Source of the DNA: Warburgia ugandensis
Lineage: Eukaryota > Streptophyta > Magnoliopsida > Canellales > Canellaceae
Direction: 5' to 3'
Length of the DNA: 64,000 bases
NCBI GenBank assembly: GCA_035236585.1
Contig: CP141132.1
Coordinates: forward strand, 43,713,880-43,777,879
Shown piece after piece: positions 21,901 through 32,880 of this stretch. The notes under the pieces are model-generated. The model was not told where the DNA came from. It searched no databases and worked only from the letters and a program-made list of their open reading frames with translations. Both the position numbers and the translations under genes were made by a program. Every line of letters starts with the position of its first letter. Position 1 is the stretch's first letter.

Positions 21901-23992
21901 GATCCTATATTCCTGAAATAAATCAAATGAAATCAATGCATAAATCAAGCTAACCCATTTCTCATTATTAAAGCTTTTACTTATGATCCAACCATTACAT
22001 CTTAGGCCTTTTCCTTTTAAATCAAGGGTTTTAATTAATTTTAGGGGTTTTACTCTATTAAGGTCCAAGATCATATTCCTTTGTTTTTTTTATCATATTC
22101 AATCCATGATCTTAATGGATTCCATCATAATATCATTCATTCAATCCATCCCAAGGGTCTGATCATACTTGATCTTATTGGTCAAGTGGGTCCCTTTGTA
22201 TTTTAAAGGTTTTTCTATCATAAAGGGTAGATCACTCAATTTATCTTAGATCTGTTCGAATTAATCATGGATATCAATTGATTTCCACATTATATCATCA
22301 GTAATTCAGATCCCCAAGATATGATCATCTCAGACCTTGAAGATCATGAAAATTAGAAACTTAATTCTTAAGAACAGAAAGTTTTTAGAATGTTTTTATC
22401 AATATTATGGTTTCAAAAGAAAATAGACATTATAAGATTTTCATAGCTTCTTTCCAATCTCAATTTGGAGTTCAGATGACTCCACAATTGAACTGTGAAG
22501 TTAACAATCATTCCTAAGGTCCAAATTTGATCTGAGCTGAGTGGAATGGATGGCTTGGATTGATCGAGTAAAGCGGGCCAGTCCAGCAAAAGGGTCGAGG
22601 TGCTCTTATCACTAGGAAGCAAGCGTGACGCGATCTCCCCAAGACCAACGATGTCGCAAGGTCGTCTTGTTAGGACAACGTTGCATGCGATGCGCACGTG
22701 TGGAGGCGTTGTCATAGGGCGCCTCTCTGTACAGCATTTCGCATTGCATCCTACATCTTGATTTGATTTTGGGAGATCGGATAGTCTATTTTGGACCGTC
22801 CAATCAATCCTCTTCAATTAAAGGCCCAAAACTCTATAAAATTTCTTGAAATTTCTACCCTAAGGGTTTTGGACCCTTCTGGATTGATTGAACAGCTTAG
22901 ATTTTCCATCTGATCCCTCCATCATCCAGAATTGAAGGGTTATGGTCCTTACTTTATTTTTATGAATTTTAACCTAAAAGTAATTACATAAAAATAAAAA
23001 TTACATAAAAAAACATTAAATATGTATAAGTGGTTCCACCTACTTGATTGGAGAAAAATTGTAGATTTGAAGCCCATTTTGAAATAAATACCCTTCGATG
23101 GTAAGATGGCCAGATAGTCTCTTGTTTTGTGATTTCTCGTTGATTGCACCATTGGATCTTGAAATTGATTTAGGGGATTTGTAGATAAGGTAGTCTAGGA
23201 TTGTATGGATGGTAGGATTTGTGAGATTCAATTTGGAACAGAGTGCCTAATTGAATTTAGGTCTCTTGTTCCAATTAGAGAGATGAGAGAGAAAGTGGAA
23301 GAAGGGAGAATTTTGGGAGTTTTGGAATTTTAGGAAGGAATTTAGATCTAGTTTTTTAGTGTAATTAAATATGTTGTGGGAATTTTAATGAAAATTTTTA
23401 GAGGATGTTTGGAGGGGTATTTATAGGTGTTTTGCATTTTTCATAATTACTTGTAATAATTATGTTTTAATTCTTTTAAATATTAAATTAACATTGGATC
23501 CTCCACTACCACATCCTTCTCCACTAGTAGTTGGTAGTGGTTTGACCACTCATTACATGTTTTCTAGCTATTGGATTCGTTTGTGGGCCCCACGAGGGTG
23601 TGAAAGGACCATTTTGCCCTTTTATGGAGAAAAATCCATTTTATTCTCTCAAACTCAAAATTGAGCATACTTAGTGGTGTTGGATTCATATTTTTGAGTA
23701 AATTCTAAATATTTATGTCTTAAATCTTGGTTATGGGTAAAATTATCATTTTATCCTTTTATTCTTAAAAATAAAGAAAATTTGGGAATTTTCATTTTAA
23801 CTCAAAATTGAACGTACTTAGTGTCATTTCAATTGATTTTTTGAGTACATTCATAATTTATAGGTTTTAAATCATATTTTAATCTTTATAAAAAAGGAAA
23901 TTTCCAATAACCTAATATTCCAGCCCAAAATTTTTGAAAATTCAAACTAAATTGATTTTCTTAATCAATTTACAAAAATTGGGGTTATTACA
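18996..23992 (-). mobile_element. Family-3 solo LTR H, nested in N
   Basis: Begins TGTGATAACCCAGG and ends GGGGTTATTACA; 4997 bp. Flanks CTCTG (18991-18995) and CTCTA (23993-23997) form a 5-bp duplication with one mismatch. J (45174-48081) is a second, shorter copy, collinear over most of 18998-21700 and again at 23730-23992. Minus-strand TATA CACCTATAAATACCCC at about 23411-23426 gives the orientation. The predicted transcribed part includes a CpG-rich island at 22555-22740, where a 134-codon minus frame (22413-22817) has no recognisable domain. No gag or pol is present. Confidence 0.85.
23411..23426 (-). promoter_or_regulatory. LTR promoter TATA box, copy H
   Basis: The minus strand reads CACCTATAAATACCCC, nearly the same context as in family-1 LTRs. 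The corresponding region is deleted in copy J. Confidence 0.65.
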
Positions 23993-26778
23993 CTCTATCC
24001 CTAATGTTTGGTCCCAAGTGGTTACCAAGCGGTCCCCTTTCCCTTTTTCCCTAACTTATTCCCCCTCTGGGCATAGCCCAACTGACATGCTTGCTCAAGC
24101 AGGCTAACAATGCCAATTCCCTCTTCCTCTTCTTCATCTCTCCTTCCCTGTCATCGGCCTAGCCCCTTTCCTCCTAAGCTTTGACTCCCATTTTCCCTTC
24201 CATCACCTAGAACAAAGTCTGGTGACTGTAATAGATTCTCCAATTACAGTGATGCACAGTGATTGAGATAACTCAGATCAAAGATATGAGCCTTTAACAT
24301 GATCCTTGTGACATGAGAAAGAAAACCCCTCAATCCATTCATTGATCAAAGAATATTTGAAAATGATCGAGGGACAACAATGATGCATAGCTTACATAGA
24401 GCCACATTGCAATGATCCATTAATGATGTGACATCTTTGGAAAACTTCTGAGCATAGAATCACGATAGATCAAGTGAGATATTTCATTGATCTTTTTTGG
24501 ATTTTCAATTTTTATAGTATGTGTACTATAGATCATTATTTTATAAAATGCACACACATGATTCATTTATGAGCCATGCTAGGACCTCTAATATAGGATG
24601 TAATAGGCCTAGATCAACAAAATTGTGACTATTAGTTGTCGACCTAACAATCAATTGATGGATCTAAGTTGTGGATCCAAAGCCAACAATGCAGTTTTGA
24701 AGTCCAGCTATTGGTGAATGTTCAAAATAGCTAAAAAAACTAGATAAATAGAATTAAATAGATGAGATCATTGATTATGGTAATATTGGTTCCTACCTGA
24801 ACTAAGAAGATCCGAACCTTCAATTGATGATGGTAGATGTAGAATCCAAGTAAATGAATAATGAAGAAGAAGAATTACATTGATACACTATCCAAATTTA
24901 AATGCTTGTATACAATCCTAAATTTTACTGAGATTTTTTATGCTATCCAGGTTTTTGGTGCATAGTTAGAGTTCAATCATTGATTTGGATGTTATATGTC
25001 GATTGTGTCGTAAAGCTATGGAATTGAAAATTTCACATTAAAGGATAGGTTTTCTAACATCACTACCTTTTGGAATAATTGAATTCTTTGCTTAAATTAT
25101 GGACTCTCAAATGATGTTTCATATTGATCATCATGGTTTTGTGTTATTTTCATCATGTTTCATAGGACAATGATGTGCTATTGATTGAAAGCATATGAAT
25201 TGTATTGGAATGCATATCTCTAATTTATACGTGATTTTGTCTAGATCCATGGTATAACATAATTATGAAATCTAGAAATTTTACATGATTTAAGATGATG
25301 CATGAATTATGATTTTACACAACATTGATTTGTTGTCCACTATTTCATTTCATCGATAGATTGGGTATAGAGGTACCAGATTTACTATGGATTTGTTTTA
25401 GACAGGCACTTTTGCCTAGTGGAATCTATGCAAGGATAGTAGTAGGGTTGGCCATCCACCCTCTAAAATTTAGATACCTTGTATAGCTATGATTGACCTC
25501 TTCTAATGTGGGCATCATGGGAAGGCCCCACATGCTATATTGGTCCACAAGTCCCCATGTGCTATAAATAGTAGCCTCCCTACTATGGTATCAACAGTTG
25601 AGCAAGCAGATAGATTGGGTCTAGGTTGCAAAAGCATAGTGGTCCATGTGTTTCTTTTCTAACTATGAATGTGGTATAACCCCATGAATCCGATAGAGTG
25701 ATGATCATCTGTGCTGAGATGGCATGACAATGCCTAGATGTTGGTATGAGTACTCATGACCAAATTATTAGTGGTTGAGGCACTTGTGAGACCTCGTCAT
25801 ACAGGGTATCCCTATTGATGATTGGATTTTGCACTTATTTAAGTCTTTTATGAGATTTTAATTCCTTGGATTCATCATTACTTATTAGAGATAGTTTTGT
25901 AAAGAGCATGGATATGATTGGCATTGATTTATTGTTCACTTAAGACTTCATTATATTGACATGCCCGCTTGTTTATAATCTCATGAAAGAATCATGCTCT
26001 TTGGAAATAATTTTATGCTTGCTTGTTTATAATATCATGAAAGAGTCATGCTTTTTGGAACTGATTTTATGAATGACTTATGATCTTATAATTGCATTTT
26101 GCATAGAAATACCATTTTCATTTAAAATCATGAAAACTATAGCTCGCTCAAATATTCCAATTGTGAGATACCTACACCAGCAATAGCTTGCTCAGATATT
26201 GCAATTGTTTACTATATCTCATATTTGAATAAATGACTTAAAGGAAAGGAGGTTTGAGTTGAAGAAGGATTCCTTGACATGGATTACAGAAGCATAACTA
26301 TGCTATCTAAGTATGTTATGTAGTGAATGGATTGTATAATTATGTTTTGCCTATTATGACTTGGATATGTATACAAATGATGTACATAGTGGACTATGAA
26401 CTATGACTGGAGTAAATTATGTAGTAAATAGAGAAATTGTTTTAAATTACTTTTCTTGAAAATGTTGTTTCATTTAAATTCACTCAAAGACTTTAAATGT
26501 CCTGAGGTGGAGATAGAGTGTTCATATATATTTGATGTCCATCTATGTAATTATTAGGTTTGTTGCATCACATGCATTAAATACAAACATTGAAAAAATA
26601 AAAGAGACTCTACTAGATTTTTAATAGAAATGGAATTTCCATTTTGCCAATAAATCCAAGTTTTTGGAAAATATATGACACTCAAAGATTTTGAAAAATG
26701 TTCTAAAAAAATTGAAAAAGAAGGATCCTAATTTTTGAAAAAGGCTTTAAAAATGCGTTTAGAATCCAGGTTGTAACA

Positions 26779-26895
26779 TGTTTGTAGGCCCGCCATGAAT
26801 GTCATGAAGCATATTTGTGGATCCCCATGGATAATGATGTAACATGTGTGCAGGCCACCGTGCATAATTTGAAGCTTATTTATGGGCCTACCAAT
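26779..26895 (+). repeat. Minisatellite, units of about 33 bp
   Basis: Successive units read TGTTTGTAGGCCCGCCATGA..., ATATTTGTGGATCCCCATGG..., ATGTGTGCAGGCCACCGTGC... and TTATTTATGGGCCTACCAAT..., each with 'atgaagc' or 'tgaagc'-like ends. The unit at 18805 precedes them once N is excised. Confidence 0.65.
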
Positions 26896-26942
26896 GTTTT
26901 AATTTAAAAATGGTAGTAGAAAGCTTCTAGGGCCCATATTGT

Positions 26943-27353
26943 AAATAGATTCTTATTTAGAATATGTATGGACACTTACAGGCTTCACTATGTAAATAGT
27001 TTCTCATTTGAAAATAAGTATTGATAGATATTACAGCCCATAATATAAATATCTTCTTATTTAAAAATGTGTGTGACTAGCTTCTGGGTCCTACTATTAA
27101 ATAGCTTTCATTGGAAAATGGTTGTTGGGTAGCTTGTAGGGCCAACCATGTAAATAACTTGTTATTTGAAAATTTTATATGGGTGTAATTAGCGTCTAAT
27201 TTGAAAATGTGTTTGAATAGCTTCTCAATCCTACTATGTAAATAACTTTCATTTGAAAATGGGTGTGGACAGCTTGTAGAGTCCACCATGAAATAGCTTC
27301 TTATTTGAAAATGGTATGGATAGCTTAGGATCCACCAAGCAAATAGCTTCTTT
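26943..27353 (+). repeat. Degenerate minisatellite, units of about 52 bp
   Basis: About eight units begin AAATA(G/A)CTT near 26943, 26993, 27046, 27098, 27151, 27239, 27290 and 27340. Consensus order is AAATAGCTTCTTATTTGAAA, then ATGGGTGTGGATAGCTTGTA, then GGGTCCACCATGT. Units differ by many substitutions and short indels, and one near 27151-27238 is extended by a partial duplication. No protein is maintained across units. Confidence 0.8.
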
Positions 27354-27737
27354 TATGCAGGCACATGAACATGCATGTGTCTTAGAAGGGGGCATAGAAT
27401 TTCTACCATTAATGGAAATTAGATCAATAGCTTGGATCACTGAAAAATATAGAAAAGTTGTTTTGCCATCTTTTCCTCATTATATGTGTGTGTTTTTTTG
27501 AACTTGGTTTTTAAAAGAAAAAAAATATATTGGATCCCCTAAATTGTTCTATAGTTGACCTAATGAGTTTTCTTTATAATAGTATCATTCTAAGATTATT
27601 TTAATATAACTCATCTTGTGATTACTTTCTATATTACCCTAACTCTTTAGCTCTCATTGTTTATCTCTTTCCATGTCAAGCATTTTTATCCTTCTCTTTC
27701 TAGAGAACTTATTTTCATCTTTGAATTAAAGGTTCTT

Positions 27738-27771
<34 letters not shown>

Positions 27772-28138
27772 CTCTTGGAATATGTTAGTGCATGTTCTTG
27801 CTTGGCATTATGTACGTGTTACCAAAATAAAGTGGTGAATATATATATGATCTAGTATATTTAAATGAAAAACAAGTGTTTTCATGTTGAGAATTTTCTA
27901 CAAATGAAGAGAGGTCAATGGGGCTTCTTTTGCACCTAGTTTTGGCACGACAACTACATATTGATTCATCCTCTTCCTCTTCTTCCAATGCTTTCATAAT
28001 TGGACGTTGAATTTGAAGCTGAATTCATATCATTTTTTTAAGAATATGTTTTTGCAATGCAAGGGGTGCAGAAAAAAAGGAAAGAAAGATTTTCTTTTAA
28101 AAGAACAAAAATAGAGAAACATAACTAGAGAGACTCAT
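27354..28138. other. Gene-free AT-rich stretch
   Basis: Contains a (TA)12 run at 27738-27761 followed by ACACAC. Short frames (61-70 codons) carry no recognisable motif. I see no element boundary. Confidence 0.5.
27738..27761. repeat. (TA)n microsatellite
   Basis: Perfect TATA run of about 12 units, followed by a short (AC)n. Confidence 0.9.
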
Positions 28139-30050
28139 GGGGATAAGTGTTCAATTTTGTACAAAAAATACCCAATTAGTGGTCCATGTGTTATAAATTA
28201 TAGTGCTATTTCTGGGTTCTTTTGAAAATTTATAACACATGTATATTTTATACAGTGATTTAAAAGTTTGATATTTTGTATGTTCAACTACTAATCCATA
28301 GTAATTATGTGAATTGTCATAAATCTCTAGGATTTAATTAGAGTTTTTGATCTTTTGTAGATATTGAGATGACAATCTAATGACCACGATAGATCAAGAT
28401 GAGAATTGAAGATCAAGATCAAAAGAGAGGGCTAGGACTTAAAATTCATCATTTCAAAGCTCAATCAGGGTTCAAGATCATCCTAAGGTAAGTAAGGAAG
28501 CAATTGGAGAACCCAAAGGAAATAGAATGGGCCCATGTAAAATCCATGCAATTCCACCACCTTTGCATGAGAATTGGAGCTATGCATGCAAGCCACCTTA
28601 GCCATAAAAGCTATGCAAGGCTTGGAGCCAAGGGACTAAACTACCAAGCAAGAAGCCATAAAAGTGAGGCACTAAGCCACTTAATCCAATGCACATGGAG
28701 TGACACGATTGGAAGAAATTTTCAAGAATTATCTCATAAAAAATTGTGAATTTCAAGGGATAATTAGAATGATTTTGTTTGCACATGGTAAGATATGTAT
28801 GTATAGGTGGACCAATCAAGAGAGAAACATAACTATTTCCTATCATAGTCTTTCCATTTTCCTATCTTTTTCCACCTCTTATTAGGGTTTTCCACACATG
28901 ACTCATGTAAGGGGGAGATGCACCTCCTAAAAAGGTGGCACCTCCCATCTTAAGTTGTCATATCTTCGTGCGACTTCCCACTTTATAATTCCACCTCATA
29001 GCTTCCATTCTTATCTCTATTTTTAAGTCCCATCCTATCCAAATCTTTTCGTAAGTGAATCACCTTCTAAATCAATCCCATTCATCTCAAAATTCCGCGT
29101 CAAAATCCAATGGATGATCAATGATTTTTACCCTCTTAGGCATTTAACAAATTACTCCTTCTAAGTTGATCACCACCTCTTAATTCTATATTTTTTTACC
29201 CTTTAATGCTTATCACCTCCTTCCTATTTCATAGAGATAGAATCTTCTGAACTTAGAAAGCTAACCATCTATAAAAGCCCTAGGAATTCCACACTTAAAT
29301 GAAGTAGAGGGGTGTAACTTCAATCCTTGGAAGGTGGCACATCTACCTTGGAGATCTCCTTAGAGTTTTGGATGACATCACTTGGGCTACTTTCTTTTTT
29401 GTTCTACACAACTTTACATCTAAGTTTTCTTCTTTGTTGTACTTCTATTCTAGGTTGGTTCTCTTCATGATTCCTTATTTTGCTCCATACTTTATTACTT
29501 TTACATTCATGTGCATAGTTCTAGCCATGCTTATTGTTGTGTTTTTCATTCAATTTGCTTAGTTCTTTTGCTTAGTTTTTCAAAGGCATCTTCTATCTTA
29601 TAGTGACATTCAAGGGAAAAGTAGCCTTGGATCATCTCTATTCCACCTTCATTGTCTTCTTGTTCCTTGCTCTCTTATTCATTCCCATCTCCATGCTCTC
29701 TTTCTCTTGATTTTCTCTCTTTGGTTTCACAAGCATGATATCTTAGAGTAGTTGATGATCATTGGATTATATTAAAGAGGATTAAAACATTGATTTTGGT
29801 TTGAATTTAAGACCTAGAAAAGTGCGCATATTTCTTTGGTCCTAGTACATGTGCAACTTCCTTCTATAATTGTTACTTCAATGAATCCAATTGTTTATGA
29901 GCAATCTCTTTGTTTGATTCTAGTGTTAATGTACTTTTAATTTTGATTATTATCAATATGCACCATTTAATAGTGCATTGATAAAAGTTGGGGTAGTGCA
30001 TTGATACAAGTTTTTGGCACACCATTTAATCTTGTGTTGGGGCAATTATC
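28139..30050 (+). mobile_element. TAT/Athila-type LTR-like block of remnant M
   Basis: Begins like other TAT-type LTRs here: GATAAGTGTTCAATTTTGTA at 28142 and ATACCCAATTAGTGGTCCAT soon after, then 'tgttataaattatag', shared with about 9110-9140. Later 'aagccaccttagccataaaa' parallels 'tgagccacataagccatact' near 9364. A TATA box (CATCTATAAAAGCCC) lies at about 29268. The expected GATCGACCT end motif is missing, so the 3' end is truncated or replaced before the integrase fragment at 30055. No protein frame is convincing. Confidence 0.6.
29268..29282 (+). promoter_or_regulatory. Candidate TATA box in remnant M
   Basis: CATCTATAAAAGCCC, equivalent in position to CATCTATAAAGCATA at 9726 in the related LTR. 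Confidence 0.5.
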
Positions 30051-30054
30051 GAGA

Positions 30055-31290
30055 CTTGTTGCACATTTTTCAATTTCCTTGGTTAGCAGATACAGTCAAT
30101 TATCTTGTCACAGGTCAAATACCTAATCATGGGTCTAACTAGGAAAAGATTTATTGTCAAGGTCAAACACTTTACAAGGGACAATTCATACTTGTTCAAG
30201 TATTGTCTTGACCACATTAATAGGAGATGCATACCAAATAGTGAACATCATATAATCATTTTCTTTTTCTGTAACCACTATAGTTCTAAAAGGACAGCTG
30301 CAAAGATTTTGTAGTGTAGTTTTTATTGGCCCACCATTTTTAGGGATTCACATTCTTACTACAGAGTATGTCTTCGCTGTCAATAGTTAGGTAGCATAGA
30401 AAAAAGAAATATAATGCCATTGAAACCCATTTTTATCATTGAGTCTTTAGATGTTTGGGGCATTGATTTTATGGGACCTTTTACTCAGTATTTTGTTTAT
30501 CTATACATCCTTGTGGGAGCAAACTATGTGTCTAAATCAGTGGAAGCCATGCCATGCAAGACCAATGACCATAGGGTGGTGGTCAAGTTTTTAAAGAAAA
30601 ATATATTTACACACTTTGTTACTCCAAGGGCCATAATTGGTGACGGAGAAAACATTTTTATAACAAAGTGCTTGAAAATTTAATGAAAAATGGTGTTATC
30701 CATAGGATTGTTACCCCTTATCATCCTCAAGCTAGTGGACAAGTAGAAGTGTCAAATAGGGAGATAAACAAAATCTTAGTAAAAGAGAGTCAATCCAAAT
30801 AGGAAAGATTGGTCTTGAAGATCTAGTAATGTTTTATGGGCTTATCATACTACATACAAGACCCCTATAAGCATGTTAGCCTACCTCAGGGAAAATCCTA
30901 TTATCTCCCAGTAGAACTTGAGCATAAAGTATATTAGGCCATTAAAAAGCTCAATTTCTACCTAGATAGCATTGGGACCCACAGGAAGACAGGAAGCTCA
31001 AACTTAATGAGTTGGATAAACTTAAGAATGATGCATATGTGTTTTCCAAGATATACAAATACTGCATGAAAGGGCATCATGATTGACATATTTTGTAAAA
31101 GTTCTTCAATTGAGGACAAAAGGTCCTTTTGCATAATTTAAGATTGCATCTACTCCATGGAAAACTTTATCCTCGATGGAGAGGACCCTACATAGTATGA
31201 CATGTCTATCCTCATGGGGCCATTGAGGTAGAAAAGGATGGAGAGATTTCCAAAGTCAATGGATAAAGGTTGAAACCCTATTTAGAGTTG
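30055..31290 (+). pseudogene. TAT/Athila-type integrase, frame-broken
   Basis: Inserts retroelement cDNA into DNA in the intact element. Order seen: pre-zinc region 'ADTVNYLV' near 30090, CLDHINRRCIPNSEHHIIIF (30210), KTAAKIL-type motif (RTAAKIL, 30294), FYWPT near 30320, then the core DVWGIDFMGPF (30450), [10 protein letters not shown] (30622) and [15 protein letters not shown] (30723). The three catalytic acids are visible as Asp at 30464, Asp at 30642 and Glu at 30746. After the core, LPVELEHK near 30905 and KVNG-like residues near 31255 continue the family pattern. Stops and frameshifts, such as at 30682 and 30800-30860, break it. RT and RNase H are missing upstream. Confidence 0.85.
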
Positions 31291-32880
31291 GTCAACCTTG
31301 AAGTAGAACAAATATTACTAGGGGAACTAGCTACTAAGACCCTCCTTAACATGTCCCATGACACTTGCATCAATCATAAGATCTGCATTCATCATTACAT
31401 TTTATCATAATATTGTACGTTTGGTTGAAGATGTTAAACTTAGTACAACTTAGAGGCAACGTAAGGTTTTTTTTTTTAGGAGAGTCTCATTGCTCTACAT
31501 TACCCATTTATCATATAGGATCCTATGTTTAAAAACATTGGGGATAATGTTTAGTTCAGATTGGGGGTATAGATATGAATGAGATTTTTTAGTTTTCTTG
31601 TATAAAAAAAGAAGAAGAGTTTTTTATTTTTTAAGGTCAAGTTCGTTTATTGTGAAGAGAGTTAGATTTTTTAAATCTTAGTATTTCTCATACTTTAACT
31701 TCTTAATAGAAATGCATATGGTTAATTCTACATATTATTAATGTCTTAAAGTATTTTATGAAAGTTAAATCTCGAAACACATTTACACACAATACATACT
31801 TAGACGAATAGATGGTTATGACTTAGAGACCTTGAGGAAAATTAGTGGAGACATATATACTGAGTATTAGAGATTACCATGTTTTTTAGGGTTATACCAG
31901 TATCTTTGTTTTGGTCTAATGCCAATATTCAAAGGAGTACTAACTTTTGTCCCTGAACATTTATTAAAGGTTGTAAGAAATATAGGAAATGATATAGGTC
32001 ATCCTTATTTTAGCCCAGATACATAAACCCTACCTGGTAGTTAGACCCTTTGAGCCTCTTGATAAGTCTTTTCTTTTCAAAACCTCATCTACCTTAACCC
32101 AAAAACCTAGTTAAAAATATCCATTACCTATCTTTCAAAAATGAGTAGAGATGGTATAAAAATTTAAAAAGGACAAAAGTAAAAGAAGTGAAAAATGTCA
32201 CTTTGTCTATAAAGAAAAAGCCTTTCTTTCAATGAAAGTAAAAAAGAAAAAGAATTATCAAAAAAATAAAAAGGAGTTGAGAAAAGAAGAGATAAAGGAA
32301 AAATAGAAAAGATATTCACTTCTATATAATCAAAGTGAGAAAGTGTCCAACAACAATTGAAGACCTCTACTTAGATTTGAAACTATTGAATCCTTTTACC
32401 CTTTCTTTCAAAACCATTCCTAGGCCTACGCTTTGTCCTATACAAAGACCTATAGATATTAAGGTGGATAATAGCCTTAGTGAGGATATAAATGGAAAGG
32501 AATTGAGGTGAAATACCTCTCTTGGTTTTGGTAATGGCATCCATTCTTAGGGATCATATTTATTTGTCTCATTTGTGTTCATAAAATTATGTGAACCATC
32601 AATGTCTTTGGATTCAGTCATGTTAAGAGGGAATTTTGTTTGACCGCTTTTCTTTAAGAGCTGTTTAGAAGTTCTGACTTATGTAGCATGTACATACACT
32701 GCACTCCGATATATAACAGTAATAAAATGGATTTGGCATGTGGATAACTTGAAGAATTTGTCATTCATCTTTATTAAGTTGTTAAACTTAGTAGAGTACT
32801 AATAAATGAGAATTTCCTGAGATAGATAAAGAACTTAGCCTTATTAAATTTTGTGGGTAATATTCACTACAAACCCTCAT
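31291..32880 (+). mobile_element. Post-pol noncoding spacer of remnant M
   Basis: Contains GGTTGAAGATGTTAAACTTA near 31413 and 'agaggcaacgtaaggttttt' near 31452, then 'aacattggggataatgttta' near 31533. These parallel the minus strand of G at about 60400 (GTTGAAGATGTTAAACTTAG, GGAGGCAACCCAAGGTTTTT) and 60290. This spacer is a hallmark of Athila/TAT elements. Homology to G runs to 'atattcactacaaaccctca' near 32860 (G near 58800) and then stops, about 170 bp short of where the polypurine tract should be. No gene is present. Confidence 0.7.

Larger units (their letters stand above)
18843..26778 (+). mobile_element. Family-4 solo LTR N, interrupted by H
   Basis: Start TGCAATAACCCTCAATTTTT matches the E LTR start (TGTAACAACCCTACATTTTG). 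The end CCAGGTTGTAACA matches CCCAGGTTGTCATA at 55141. The middle (25360-25600) shares 'cacttttgcctagtggaat' and 'gggcatcatgggaaggc' with E LTR positions near 53960 and 54066. Without H and one duplication copy the length is about 2.93 kb, against 3.1-3.2 kb for E. A perfect 5-bp duplication TGTTT flanks it (18838-18842, 26779-26783). No internal coding region exists, so it is a solo LTR. Confidence 0.85.

Noticed and set aside
22413..22817. 134-codon minus frame as a gene
   Set aside because: It sits in the leader side of solo LTR H, is absent from J, and has no recognisable domain.
26943..27353. CRISPR-like array
   Set aside because: Units are contiguous and degenerate, with no identical repeats and unique spacers. 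The context is plant nuclear DNA.
30105..30314. Small frame as an independent gene
   Set aside because: It contains the integrase zinc-binding region and is part of the broken pol of M.
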